A stretch of 64,000 nucleotides of DNA from Robinsoniella peoriensis. GTDB taxonomy: Bacteria; Bacillota; Clostridia; Lachnospirales; Lachnospiraceae. The stretch is taken from assembly GCF_042680125.1 (NCBI RefSeq), contig NZ_JBHTNY010000031.1. One strand, given 5' to 3'. Below the pieces are notes generated by a model, which worked only from the letters and a program-made list of their open reading frames with translations, was not told the origin of the DNA and made no database searches. How positions within the stretch are numbered: the stretch's first letter is position 1; every line of letters starts with the position of its first letter. Shown here one piece after another: positions 51,021-60,732 of this stretch. A program made the position numbers and the translations under genes.

Positions 51021-51923
51021 ATGTTTCATTCGAAAAAGAACAAACGTTATCAGTTCATTATTAATCTACTGCTCATAATTGTAACGCTTTCTATTATTTT
51101 ACCGTTTTTGCTGGTTTTTATCTCATCTATTACAGATGAAAATACACTGATACGGGAGGGGTATTCGTTTTTTCCAAAACAACTCAGCCTATATGCGTAT
51201 CAGTATATTATTCAGCAGGGCGACAAAATTTTAAGGGCATATGGAATTACGATTATCGTAACTCTTCTGGGGACGGTGGTAAATATCTCAATGTCTGCCC
51301 TTATGGCTTATCCGCTATCGGTGAAAACGCTGCCCCACAGGCGGGCAATTACATTTTTTGTGTTTTTCACAATGCTGTTTAATGGGGGCTTAGTACCATC
51401 TTATCTGATGTATGTTAATTATTTTCAAATTAAAAACACAATATTTGCATTGCTGGTTCCAAACCTGCTGCTGAGTGCTAATAATATTCTGTTAATCCGT
51501 ACATATTTTACAGGAAGTATCCCGGATGCACTATACGAAGCTGCGAAGATCGATGGTGCCACCTATTTTCAGATTTTTGGGAAAATAGTGATACCTCTTG
51601 GGAAGCCGATTCTTGTAACTATGGGGCTGTTTTCCGGACTTGCCTATTGGAATGACTGGACGAATGGTTTATACTATTTATCAGGAAATAGTGGTCAGAA
51701 GCTATATGGAATACAAAATCTGTTAAACCAGATGATCACGGACATTCAATATCTTGCCAGTGGTAAGGTGGCGGGTAATATAGGGGCTGAAGTGGCGAAG
51801 ATGCCTACCATTTCAATTCGAATGGCGATAGCATTTATAGCGATGCTGCCGTTGTTTCTGATCTATCCGTTTTTACAGAAATATTTTTCAGAAGGAATAA
51901 CGCTGGGGGCCGTTAAGGGCTAG
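51021..51923 (+). CDS. YtcP-type ABC importer permease
   Basis: The permease of about 300 residues has six membrane helices, EAA loop LYEAAKIDGATYFQIFGKIV then IPLGKP, and the usual C-terminus EGITLGAVKG. I take ATG 51021, five bases or so after GGGGG. The frame is open back to GTG 50976, but those bases are the conserved hairpin element also found before other genes, so the extra 15 residues are probably not translated. It is the partner of the LplB-type permease. The kinase gene follows after 23 bases. Confidence 0.9.
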   Translation: MFHSKKNKRYQFIINLLLIIVTLSIILPFLLVFISSITDENTLIREGYSFFPKQLSLYAYQYIIQQGDKILRAYGITIIVTLLGTVVNISMSALMAYPLSVKTLPHRRAITFFVFFTMLFNGGLVPSYLMYVNYFQIKNTIFALLVPNLLLSANNILLIRTYFTGSIPDALYEAAKIDGATYFQIFGKIVIPLGKPILVTMGLFSGLAYWNDWTNGLYYLSGNSGQKLYGIQNLLNQMITDIQYLASGKVAGNIGAEVAKMPTISIRMAIAFIAMLPLFLIYPFLQKYFSEGITLGAVKG

Positions 51924-51946
51924 TACTACAGCAGTAAGGAGTGGTG

Positions 51947-53767
51947 ATGATTAAAAAGAAGGATGGGCAGCAGAAAAATATTGCACAGCAGATGAAAGGA
52001 ATTGTGAAGATAATAATTCCGGTTTTGATACTCTATATTTTTCTGGGCGGCGTTATCCTTGAGAATATCCGTAAGCAGGCAATTAGGAATATGAATGAGA
52101 TGTCAGAACTTTATATGGATGAACTGGATAACCGCTTTTTCCGCATCAGCCGAAGAATCCTGATAAATATCATGGAAGATAATTCAGAGGAATCTGTATT
52201 CCGGAAAAATGTTGAGCTAATCTGTGAAGACAGCCAGAATGATATTCAGATCAATTATGCCATTGGGAAGATCCGGGAGGATTTTCTGCAGTTTTCCTGG
52301 GAATACGGGGAAGAGTATCACTTTTTCTTATACCTGGAGGAGACCGGCAAATTTATCAATCTGGATCTGGATGCGGATACGGATCTGCTTAGCGACAAGA
52401 TTAAGCGCTCTCTGATTGAGAAAATCCAGTCTAAGAAAAATACAACTTATTCTATTAAGCAAAAATGGGACAGTCTGTTCCTTAAAGAAGGCAACTATGT
52501 TTATAAAGCGGCTCAGATAAAGGGTATTTACCTGGGATGCTATGTAAATGTAAAAGATATACTGGAGCCCTTTCAGAAGATTACCTCCGGCGGTGACGGC
52601 TATGTGCAGATGGTCAGCCATGATGGACAGGTTATAGGAAGAATTACGGATAAGGGAATTGAAGACAACAGCAGGAAGAAGGAAGACAATGAAAATAAAA
52701 ATACCGGGGAATTGGCAGCCGGAGCATATGGTGCCGGGAAAAAAGAGTGGACGATAATTGTAAAAGAAATGAAACGTGCGCCGTTTTTCTTAGAGCTGCA
52801 TATATCCGGGGAAAAGATCATTGGTATTCTGGCGGTGGTACTGGCTGCACTGCTGGTTCTGGTGCTGGTGCTTCTGTCAGCAGGGTATGGAATGGTATTT
52901 TATCTGAGAAAGTACGTGCTCAGCCCCATTCAGAAATTTACCGATAATCTGCTTCAGTATGATGCAGGGGACTATACTTATAATATAACGGACAGCAATC
53001 TGCTGGAGCTGGAGCAGATGGACGGACAGTTCCGCAAAATGATGCATCAGATACGGAAGTTAAAAATCACCCTGTATGAGCAGGAACTGGAAAAGCAAAA
53101 AATAGAAATGGATTTTCTGAAGCTGCAGATCAGACCACACTTTTATTTAAACTGCCTTAATTTTATTTACAGTATGATTGATTTTAAAGAATATCAGAGC
53201 GCCAGAAAGATGTCAGCCATTACCGCAGATTATCTGCAGTATGTTTTCAAAAATAATCTGGAAAAAGTAAAAATTGAAGCAGAGCTGAATCATTGCAGAA
53301 ATTACCTGGACATTCTACTGCTTCGTTACCAGGGTGGATTTGAATATTATATAGAGCAAAACGATGAGGTCATAAATGCGGAGATTTTCCCATTCCTGAT
53401 TCAGGTATTCGTAGAGAATGCGGCAAAACACGCACTGACCATGGAACGAAAGATTCTGATTTCGGTTACGGTATATCCGGAGGAACGGGAAGAGGGAGAA
53501 TTCGTAAACATATATATATCAGATACCGGAAAGGGATTTCCGGAAGATGTCCTGGACAGATTAAATCAGGGGCTCTCGTTACCAAATGCCAATGGACATG
53601 GATTTGGAATAGAAAACTGTCTGAAGCGGTTTCGGTATTTTTATGGGGCTCAGGGAGAGATTCATTTTGAAAATAGTCCACTTGGAGGGGCAATTGTGGA
53701 TATTCATATCCCGGTGGAAGACGCTGCTGGAGAGAATGGGGAAATAAATAATGGAGTAATGCAATGA
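51947..53767 (+). CDS. YesM-type sensor histidine kinase (second system)
   Basis: The kinase has a helix at about 20-40 (IVKIIIPVLILYIFLGGVIL), an extracellular sensor and a second helix (about 287-312, IIGILAVVLAALLVLVLVLL). A HAMP-like linker follows, then a His_kinase domain with H398 in QIRPHFYLNCLNFIY, and ATPase motifs FLIQVFVENAAKHAL, SDTGKGFP and GHGFGIENCLKRF. ATG 51947 lies five bases after AGGAG. The response regulator starts on the overlapping ATGA. It probably senses the substrate of the LplA-LplB-YtcP importer encoded just upstream. Confidence 0.92.
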   Translation: MIKKKDGQQKNIAQQMKGIVKIIIPVLILYIFLGGVILENIRKQAIRNMNEMSELYMDELDNRFFRISRRILINIMEDNSEESVFRKNVELICEDSQNDIQINYAIGKIREDFLQFSWEYGEEYHFFLYLEETGKFINLDLDADTDLLSDKIKRSLIEKIQSKKNTTYSIKQKWDSLFLKEGNYVYKAAQIKGIYLGCYVNVKDILEPFQKITSGGDGYVQMVSHDGQVIGRITDKGIEDNSRKKEDNENKNTGELAAGAYGAGKKEWTIIVKEMKRAPFFLELHISGEKIIGILAVVLAALLVLVLVLLSAGYGMVFYLRKYVLSPIQKFTDNLLQYDAGDYTYNITDSNLLELEQMDGQFRKMMHQIRKLKITLYEQELEKQKIEMDFLKLQIRPHFYLNCLNFIYSMIDFKEYQSARKMSAITADYLQYVFKNNLEKVKIEAELNHCRNYLDILLLRYQGGFEYYIEQNDEVINAEIFPFLIQVFVENAAKHALTMERKILISVTVYPEEREEGEFVNIYISDTGKGFPEDVLDRLNQGLSLPNANGHGFGIENCLKRFRYFYGAQGEIHFENSPLGGAIVDIHIPVEDAAGENGEINNGVMQ

Positions 53768-55353
53768 ACATTCTAATCGTAGATGATGAAAATTATGTGA
53801 TTGACAGCATTAAGAAAAATATTTGTTGGGACAGGTTTCCCGTTACCAATATTTATACGGCAAACAGTATGCAGCAGGCACAGACCATCGTAGAGATGAT
53901 TCCCATCCGGATCATCATCAGTGATATTATTATGCCCCAGGGTACCGGACTGGATTTTGTAAACTGGGTGAGGGAACAGGCATATCCGATACAGGTTATC
54001 TTTCTAACCAGCTATGCGGAATTTGAGTTTGTAAAGAAAGCAATCGCACTGGAATCCGTTGATTACCTGCTCAAACCCATTGATTTTATAAAGTTGTCGG
54101 ATGTGCTTGTAAAGGCAGTGGAAAAATGTGAGATGCAGCAGAAATTCAAGGAGTACCGGACCGGATGTGAAAAGTGGGATCGGAATAAAAGGCTTGTGCA
54201 TGAAAATTTTCTAAAAGATGTCATGGAAAATAAGTATACGGTTTTCGATCTTCCAGTATTCGAACATCTGGATTATACAATGGAGGATATATTTATACCG
54301 CTGTATCTGCATATTTATGACAGCGGCAGAACTTCAGAAAATTGGGATGAAAGCATATTGGAGTTTATTATCAGAAATGTTTTGGGTGAGCTTGTAAACG
54401 AAATGGATTTGGAAGTTGAAACCGTATATCCCGAACAGCGTTACCGCTATGCTGTCATATTAAAGAAGCGTGGAAACGGTGGTAAAAAAAGAGAGATCTC
54501 AGACAGGCTGCCGGCAGTTATGGAAATGTTTCTGTCCTGGGCAAAAGGAAAACTGAAGAAAAATATCTGGTTCGGTGCAGGAAATCAGGCTTCCTTTAAA
54601 GAGCTCTCTGACAGTTTTACAGGTCTTAAGAAAATGAGGGAAGAAAACCTGGCAGTCTGGAACTGTGTGATGTGCGTCGAAAATTATGAGCGAAAAGAGA
54701 TTGTTTATCAGAATCCCCACTTGCAGATGTGGAAAACACTTTTGAAAGAATACAAAACAGAAGATTTGATTTCCAGTATGTATGCGTATCTGGAGCAAAT
54801 GGAACGGGATGTGATGATTACCCTGGAGAGTCTGAAAAAGTTCCGTATGGACGTTGTCCAGCTGATCTATTCTTATCTGGCGGCTCAGGAGGTTACCGCC
54901 CATCTGCTTTTCGGTGCAAAGGAGAGTGAACAGGCTTATCTGATGGCGGTAGACGGCATATGGGGAGCAAAGGAATTTGTCAGCCATTATGTGGCAAAAG
55001 CAGTAAATTATATTGGTTTTATCCAGGAGTCAACCTCTGTAGTGGATGAGCTGCGAAGGTATATCGATATGCATTACCAGGAAGATATACGAAGGAGTGA
55101 TCTGGCGGATCTGGTGTATCTTAATACAGATTATATTTCCAGAATTTTTAAGAAGGAAACAGGATTGTCTATCAGCAATTATCTGATTCAGAAGCGCGTG
55201 GAGGTGGCAAAAAGGCTATTGACTCAGAGTAAGCTTCCTATAAATACTGTTTCCATTCACGTAGGATACAGTAACTTTTCATATTTTACGAAGATGTTTC
55301 GGGAGAATACCGGATGTTCACCGCTGGAATATAGAAGAAACTATAGTGAATGA
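53764..55353 (+). CDS. YesN-type response regulator with AraC DNA-binding domain (second system)
   Basis: The 529-residue protein has a receiver domain with VDDE and D54 (RIIISDIIMPQGTG), a long middle region and a C-terminal AraC double helix-turn-helix (IRRSDLADLVYLNTDYISRI and NTVSIHVGYSNFSYFTKMFR). The start overlaps the kinase stop by ATGA, so both are co-translated. Direct repeats at 48280-48317, in front of the importer operon, and perhaps those at 57846-57877 before GH78, are candidate binding sites. No terminator is seen before the leader element that precedes GH3, so GH3 may be co-transcribed. Confidence 0.93.
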   Translation: MNILIVDDENYVIDSIKKNICWDRFPVTNIYTANSMQQAQTIVEMIPIRIIISDIIMPQGTGLDFVNWVREQAYPIQVIFLTSYAEFEFVKKAIALESVDYLLKPIDFIKLSDVLVKAVEKCEMQQKFKEYRTGCEKWDRNKRLVHENFLKDVMENKYTVFDLPVFEHLDYTMEDIFIPLYLHIYDSGRTSENWDESILEFIIRNVLGELVNEMDLEVETVYPEQRYRYAVILKKRGNGGKKREISDRLPAVMEMFLSWAKGKLKKNIWFGAGNQASFKELSDSFTGLKKMREENLAVWNCVMCVENYERKEIVYQNPHLQMWKTLLKEYKTEDLISSMYAYLEQMERDVMITLESLKKFRMDVVQLIYSYLAAQEVTAHLLFGAKESEQAYLMAVDGIWGAKEFVSHYVAKAVNYIGFIQESTSVVDELRRYIDMHYQEDIRRSDLADLVYLNTDYISRIFKKETGLSISNYLIQKRVEVAKRLLTQSKLPINTVSIHVGYSNFSYFTKMFRENTGCSPLEYRRNYSE

Positions 55354-55421
55354 TGGCACACAGCAATGACTGTGACCAAACAATATTAGAACTTCAGGTA
55401 ATTCAATAATAGAATAACAAT

Positions 55422-55486
55422 AGAAAGGTTGCCACAATACGATGGCAGTGTTGCAGGAGCGCCTGCAATATAAAATGGGTACCATA
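55422..55486 (+). promoter_or_regulatory. Two-hairpin leader element, copy D (before GH3)
   Basis: GAAAGG, then GCCAC (55431) facing ATGGC (55442), then TGTTGCAGG (55449) pairing with CCTGCAATA (55462) with a G-T pair. Confidence 0.65.
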
Positions 55487-57727
55487 ATGAAACAGGCAGA
55501 ATTAGAACATTTATTGAAAAGCATGTCTTTAGAAGAGAAGATTAACCAGATGCTGCAGGTGACAGGAGATTTTTACCTTGGAAAGACCGTAATCACCGGT
55601 CCTATGAGGGAAAACGGTTTTACGGAAGAAAGTGTGGCGCAGGCAGGCTCTGTAATAGGGCTTGCAGGAGCGGATGTGGTTAAGAAGGTACAAAAAGAAT
55701 ATATGGAGAAGCAGCCGCATCATATTCCGCTGCTGTTTATGCTGGACGTTATCAATGGATATAAAACCGTATTCCCCATTCCTCTGGGACAGGGAGCTGC
55801 TTTTGAACCGGAAATGTCCAAAAGCTGTGCAAAGGCAGCGGCAAAAGAGGCTGCGGTATCGGGGCTTCACATAACTTTTGCACCAATGGTGGACCTTGTA
55901 AGGGATGCCAGGTGGGGAAGAGTCATGGAATCCACAGGAGAGGATACCTATTTAAACTGTTGTTTTTCAAAAGCAATGGTGGAAGGATTTCAGGGCAGTG
56001 ACTTAAAGGAGCCGTACCGGGTAGCTGCCTGCATCAAACATTTTGCAGGTTATGGTGCACCGGATGCCGGGCGGGATTATAATACGGTGGAGTTGTCCGA
56101 ACATACTCTGCGGGAATTTTATCTTCCGGCTTATCAGGCAGGTATAGAGGCAGGAAGTGCCCTGGTGATGACATCTTTTAATACGATTGACGGCGTCCCG
56201 GCAACGGGTAATAAATGGCTGATGCGTGATATTCTTCGCGAGGAAATGGGATTTGACGGTGTCTTGATTTCTGATTGGGCTGCCATGGAAGAGATTATTT
56301 ATCACGGCTATTGTGAAGACCGCCTTGATGCTGCGAAGAGATCAATTGAAGCCGGTGTGGATATCGATATGATGACCGGTATATATTCCGAGCGTCTGCA
56401 GGAACTCATAGAAAATGGTAAGGTAGAGGAACGGCTGATAGATGAAGCAGCCATGCGTATTCTGGAACTGAAAAACAAGCTGGGGCTTTTTGAAAACCCA
56501 TACAAGGATGCGGATGAGGAAAAAAGCCGGGAGATTATACTCTGCAGAGAACACCGGGAGCTGGCAAGGGAATGCGCGCGTAAGTCGTTTGTTTTGCTGA
56601 AAAATGAGGGGGCACTTCCGGTACAAAAAGAACAAAAAATTGCATTTATAGGACCATACACAGACAGCAGGGAAATACTGGGAGCGTGGTCGTTTATTGG
56701 GAAAAGTGAAGATGCAGTTTCTATTAAGGATGCAGCCATGGAGGTGTTGGATCAAAGCAGAACAACATATTGCCAGGGCTGCCCGGTATTAGATGATACG
56801 GTGAAATTAGAAGGATTTGCGGCCGGCAATGAAGCGGAAGGGAAATCAAACAATACCGCAAACCCGGAGGATGAAGAACAGAAGCAGGCGGAAATGCTGA
56901 ATACCGCAATAAAGGCGGCAAAAGAGGCTGACGTTGTAATCATGCCGCTGGGAGAACACCGGCTGCAATCGGGAGAGGCATGCAGCAGGGCAGAGATTGT
57001 AATACCGGAAGTGCAGATGGATTTGTTCCGGAAGATCTGCCAGGTACAGCCAAATGTAGTAGTAGTTCTCTTTAATGGACGACCATTGGATATCAGGGAG
57101 ATTTCCCAAAAGGCTAAGGCTGTTTTGGAAGTCTGGATGCCGGGAACGGAAGGCGGGCATGCCATTATGGATGTACTGACCGGGGAATACAACCCCTCCG
57201 GCAAGCTGACTATGAGCTTCCCTTACAGCGTTGGACAGGTACCGGTACACTATAATGAATATTCTACAGGCAGGCCGCATGTACCGGGCAAAGACAAAGA
57301 CAGGTTTCGCTCAAAATATCTGGATATTCCAAATGCACCCCTCTATCCATTTGGATATGGATTGAGCTATACTGATTTTGAAGTCTCTAAGACAGAACTG
57401 GACAATAGGGAAATGCAGCCGGAGGATACTGTAAGGGCTTCAGTCAGCATCAGGAATACAGGAAATATAGCAGGAACACAGGTACTGCAGCTGTATATCA
57501 GGGATGTGAAAGCCAGTGTGGTAAGACCGGTAAAAGAATTAAAAGGTTTCCAAAAGGTTCATTTACAACCTGGGGAAGAAAAAACAGTGACTTTTGAGAT
57601 CAGAGAAGAAATGCTTCGTTTTTATTCGGAGAATAAGGTCTTTGAGAGTGAGGCAGGGGAATTTGAAGTGTATATAGGTGTGGATAGCAGTGTGGAGGAA
57701 TGTGACAGGTTTTATTTGAAAAAATAA
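55487..57727 (+). CDS. GH3 family beta-glycosidase, cytoplasmic
   Basis: The enzyme of about 746 residues has the GH3 two-domain core: (beta/alpha)8 barrel with TFAPMVDLVRDARWGRVMES, CIKHFAGYGA and nucleophile D263 in GVLISDWAAMEE. An alpha/beta sandwich follows (from about 370) and then a fibronectin-like C-terminal domain (PLYPFGYGLSYTDFEV onward). GH3 enzymes with this layout are BglX-type beta-glucosidases or beta-xylosidases. Without a signal peptide it acts inside the cell. I start at ATG 55487; the frame is open to ATG 55442 but that stretch is the repeated leader element. It probably processes sugars from the adjacent importer. Confidence 0.93.
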   Translation: MKQAELEHLLKSMSLEEKINQMLQVTGDFYLGKTVITGPMRENGFTEESVAQAGSVIGLAGADVVKKVQKEYMEKQPHHIPLLFMLDVINGYKTVFPIPLGQGAAFEPEMSKSCAKAAAKEAAVSGLHITFAPMVDLVRDARWGRVMESTGEDTYLNCCFSKAMVEGFQGSDLKEPYRVAACIKHFAGYGAPDAGRDYNTVELSEHTLREFYLPAYQAGIEAGSALVMTSFNTIDGVPATGNKWLMRDILREEMGFDGVLISDWAAMEEIIYHGYCEDRLDAAKRSIEAGVDIDMMTGIYSERLQELIENGKVEERLIDEAAMRILELKNKLGLFENPYKDADEEKSREIILCREHRELARECARKSFVLLKNEGALPVQKEQKIAFIGPYTDSREILGAWSFIGKSEDAVSIKDAAMEVLDQSRTTYCQGCPVLDDTVKLEGFAAGNEAEGKSNNTANPEDEEQKQAEMLNTAIKAAKEADVVIMPLGEHRLQSGEACSRAEIVIPEVQMDLFRKICQVQPNVVVVLFNGRPLDIREISQKAKAVLEVWMPGTEGGHAIMDVLTGEYNPSGKLTMSFPYSVGQVPVHYNEYSTGRPHVPGKDKDRFRSKYLDIPNAPLYPFGYGLSYTDFEVSKTELDNREMQPEDTVRASVSIRNTGNIAGTQVLQLYIRDVKASVVRPVKELKGFQKVHLQPGEEKTVTFEIREEMLRFYSENKVFESEAGEFEVYIGVDSSVEECDRFYLKK

Positions 57728-57762
57728 AAGAGTGGGTATAGAAGAACAGATGTGGACTTTAG

Positions 57763-57806
57763 ACGGTTTGCAGATCAGTAAGAACTGATTTGCAGGCCGT
57801 TTTTGT
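57763..57806 (+). terminator. Terminator after GH3
   Basis: ACGGTTTGCAGATCAGT pairs with ACTGATTTGCAGGCCGT with small mismatches and is followed by TTTTTGTG. Confidence 0.8.
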
Positions 57807-57845
57807 GCAGGGTGGATTTTTATGAATTTGGGACATGTATACTTC

Positions 57846-57909
57846 TGTAAATACTCCATGTATTATATGTAAATGCTGAATACTCTTTCTATAAATATTC
57901 ATTTACAAT
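57846..57909 (+). promoter_or_regulatory. Promoter with direct repeats before GH78
   Basis: TGTAAATACT (57846) and TGTAAATGCT (57868) are 22 bases apart. TACAAT at 57904-57909 follows the second repeat at the same 36-base distance as in the promoter at 48280-48343. This suggests an AraC-type activator. Confidence 0.5.
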
Positions 57910-57944
57910 AGGAAAAACAGGAGGAAAAAACAGGAGGAAGAAAC

Positions 57945-60590
57945 ATGCTGGAATATCAATTGAGTATTGAGAATCAAACATCGCCATTAGGACTGGATGT
58001 TCCAAAGCCGATGTTGAGCTGGAAAGTAATTACGAAAGAAAAAAACTGGATTCAGGAAGCTTATCAGATAGAAGTATATTTTTGCGGAAATGGAAAAGAT
58101 CAGGAACAGGTTCTGATCTGGGACAGCGGAAATTGCTGCGGCAGCCAAATGAGCGCTTGCTATCAGGGAACAGAATTGCTATCAGGTATGGAATATTGCT
58201 TTCGCGTCCGAAGCTTCGGGAAGGGGCTGGGAGTTACAGAGGTACCATATAGTAAACCGTCATTTTGGCGGATGGGAATATTACGGCAGGAAGAGTGGAA
58301 AGCAAAATGGCTGGGAGTATCCGGCGATGTGGTTTCGAATCCGGTATATGAAAAGAAGATAAGTATCAAAAAGCCAGTGGAAAGTGCAATTGTATATGTT
58401 TGCGGTTTAGGTCATTACGAGTGGAGTATAGATTGTAAGAAGATTGGAGATGCCGTTCTTCAACCCGGTTGGACGGATTATAGACAGACTTGCTTCTACA
58501 ATACATACGATGTTACAAAAGAATTGTCAATCCAGTCAGACCATATAATTAAGATATGCCTGGGAGATGGCATGTACCACACGACGGCTGGGCAAAAGGG
58601 CAGATATGTGTATTTTGAACGTTCTTTTGGCAGAATGAAGTTTCTGCTTCAGATGGATATTTTGTATCAGGATGGTGGAAAAGAGCAGATAATCAGTGAT
58701 GAGAGCTGGATACAAAGACCTGGACCAATTACATTTTCCAGTATTTATGGAGGAGAGGATTACGATGCCGGATTAGAGGGGGAAAATGGAGGGGAAATAA
58801 AAAGCTTCCCGGCAGAAGTTTCGGCGGCGCCCCAAGGGAAATTAACGGCTCAAAAAAATCCTCCGCTAATGGTGATGGAGCGTCTAAAGGCTGTGGATGT
58901 GAAAAAAACAGATTCAGGATATCTCTATGATTTCGGACAAAATTTTTCAGGCTTTGTCAGAATGACGGCTTCGGGTGATCCGGGACAGGAAATTATAATG
59001 ATCCCCGGGGAAATACTAAATGAAAATGGAGAACCGGACCAAAGTGTGACAGGAAAAGATTATTATTGGAAATACATCTTTGGAAATAAGCGGGAGGCGG
59101 TTTGGGAACCTCGTTTTACCTATTATGGGTTTCGGTATGTACTGGTAAAAGGGGCTGTGCCTATAAATGATATGAAAATACAGGATGGGAGTAATGGGGC
59201 TTGTCTATTAGATCTTGAAGGAGAATTTATTTACCCTGATGTAAAACAAACCGGGGATTTTTCGTGTTCAATCCAGTTATTTAATCAAATCCATCATATT
59301 ATTCGGCAAGCGATGCTGAGTAATATGAAAAGTGTGCTGACAGACTGTCCACACAGAGAAAAATTCGGCTGGCTGGAAGAATCACATCTTATAGGCCCTG
59401 CACTGCTGTTTAATTATGACCTGAAAAATTTATATAACAAAATTCTGGGGGATATTCGGGATGCACAGCGTGAGAATGGGCTTGTGCCTGACATTGCCCC
59501 GGAATATATAACATTTGGGTATCATGAGGGCTATGTGGATTCGCCGGAGTGGGGAAGTGCGGCAATCCTGGTACCCTGGTATCTGTATCATAAATATGGT
59601 GAAAAGCGCATATTAGAAGAGAGCTATGATACCGCTGCCCGGTATATCACTTATTTAACTGGCAAGACACATCATGATGTGCTGCATCATGGGCTTGGGG
59701 ACTGGTGTGACTTGGGCGTCCGGGCTCCTTTTACTCAAAATACACCTGTTCCGGTGACAGCTACCTGTATGTATGGGATAGATCTGCGGATTATGGAACA
59801 AATTTCTAAAATACTGGGTAAACAGCAGCAGGAAAAGTATTATGAAAACTTATATAAACAAGTGAAAAAAGAGTTTAATCTGCAGTTTTTTGATAATCAG
59901 ACAGGCCATTATGCAACGGGAAGCCAGACCGCACAGGCTATGGCATTAATGGCCGGATTTGCGGAGGAATACTATGAAGAAAAAGTCCTGGAAGAGCTGG
60001 TATTAAATATACGTGCTAACCAGAATGGAACCACAGCCGGAGATGTGGGACATCCCTATGTACTGGCAGCATTAACCAGATATGGGAGGTCTGATGTGGT
60101 ATATGATATGATGAGGGTGACAGACCGCCCGGGGTATGGGTATCAGGTTCAATGCGGGGCAACAGCCCTTGCGGAAGAATGGGATGGTCCGGATCCGCAG
60201 CATCCCCATGGATCCCAGAATCACTTTATGCTGGGAAGTGCGGATGAATGGTTCTATACGGGACTTGGCGGAATCGGGCTTGTGCGGGAGGAAACTCAGA
60301 TCTTCAGAATTAAAATCCAACCTTATTTTCCGGAAGATATGGAGTGGATGCAGGTATGGCATGAGCATCCTTATGGGAAAATCGCTGTATCCTGGAAACG
60401 GATAAATACAGAAATAGAGTTGTCTATTACTTTACCGCCCAATACCACAGGTGAAATTAATCTGCCTGTTTTATCTAAGGATCTTATTAACAGAAAAAGT
60501 CTGGTAAACGAAGTAAAGTTAGAGGATTATGGGCAAAATTGTAAGATATATGCAGGAAGCGGAACCTGGAGATTTTTCTTTACGAATTAA
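57945..60590 (+). CDS. GH78 alpha-L-rhamnosidase, cytoplasmic
   Basis: The 881-residue enzyme shows the GH78 domain order: N-terminal fibronectin-like domain (ENQTSPLGLDVPKPMLSWKV), beta-sandwich domains (GWTDYRQTCFYNTYDV, LGDGMYHTTAGQKGRY), and an (alpha/alpha)6 catalytic barrel from about residue 435. The active-site loop is DCPHREKFGWLEESHL from D467, and WDGPDPQHPHGSQNHFMLGS comes later. A C-terminal beta domain closes it. It releases terminal L-rhamnose from pectic fragments, saponins or flavonoid glycosides. No signal peptide is present, so it acts inside the cell on imported material. It has its own promoter and precedes the third ABC importer. AGGAGG lies before ATG 57945. Confidence 0.92.
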   Translation: MLEYQLSIENQTSPLGLDVPKPMLSWKVITKEKNWIQEAYQIEVYFCGNGKDQEQVLIWDSGNCCGSQMSACYQGTELLSGMEYCFRVRSFGKGLGVTEVPYSKPSFWRMGILRQEEWKAKWLGVSGDVVSNPVYEKKISIKKPVESAIVYVCGLGHYEWSIDCKKIGDAVLQPGWTDYRQTCFYNTYDVTKELSIQSDHIIKICLGDGMYHTTAGQKGRYVYFERSFGRMKFLLQMDILYQDGGKEQIISDESWIQRPGPITFSSIYGGEDYDAGLEGENGGEIKSFPAEVSAAPQGKLTAQKNPPLMVMERLKAVDVKKTDSGYLYDFGQNFSGFVRMTASGDPGQEIIMIPGEILNENGEPDQSVTGKDYYWKYIFGNKREAVWEPRFTYYGFRYVLVKGAVPINDMKIQDGSNGACLLDLEGEFIYPDVKQTGDFSCSIQLFNQIHHIIRQAMLSNMKSVLTDCPHREKFGWLEESHLIGPALLFNYDLKNLYNKILGDIRDAQRENGLVPDIAPEYITFGYHEGYVDSPEWGSAAILVPWYLYHKYGEKRILEESYDTAARYITYLTGKTHHDVLHHGLGDWCDLGVRAPFTQNTPVPVTATCMYGIDLRIMEQISKILGKQQQEKYYENLYKQVKKEFNLQFFDNQTGHYATGSQTAQAMALMAGFAEEYYEEKVLEELVLNIRANQNGTTAGDVGHPYVLAALTRYGRSDVVYDMMRVTDRPGYGYQVQCGATALAEEWDGPDPQHPHGSQNHFMLGSADEWFYTGLGGIGLVREETQIFRIKIQPYFPEDMEWMQVWHEHPYGKIAVSWKRINTEIELSITLPPNTTGEINLPVLSKDLINRKSLVNEVKLEDYGQNCKIYAGSGTWRFFFTN

Positions 60591-60732
60591 TAATTCGGTA
60601 GTTTGCAATATGAATGAAAAGTACATGAATAATCTGTAGATTCTGCATGGGAATATATCAGCAGATCCGCTATACTGGTAAACATAAACGGAACAGCAAA
60701 CAGAAGAAGGAAGAATAATAGGAGGAAAAGGT

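Noticed and set aside
55442..55486. Upstream ATG start for GH3 (MAVLQERLQYKMGTI)
   Set aside because: Same reason: this is the two-hairpin element, and the GH3 family sequence begins at 55487.
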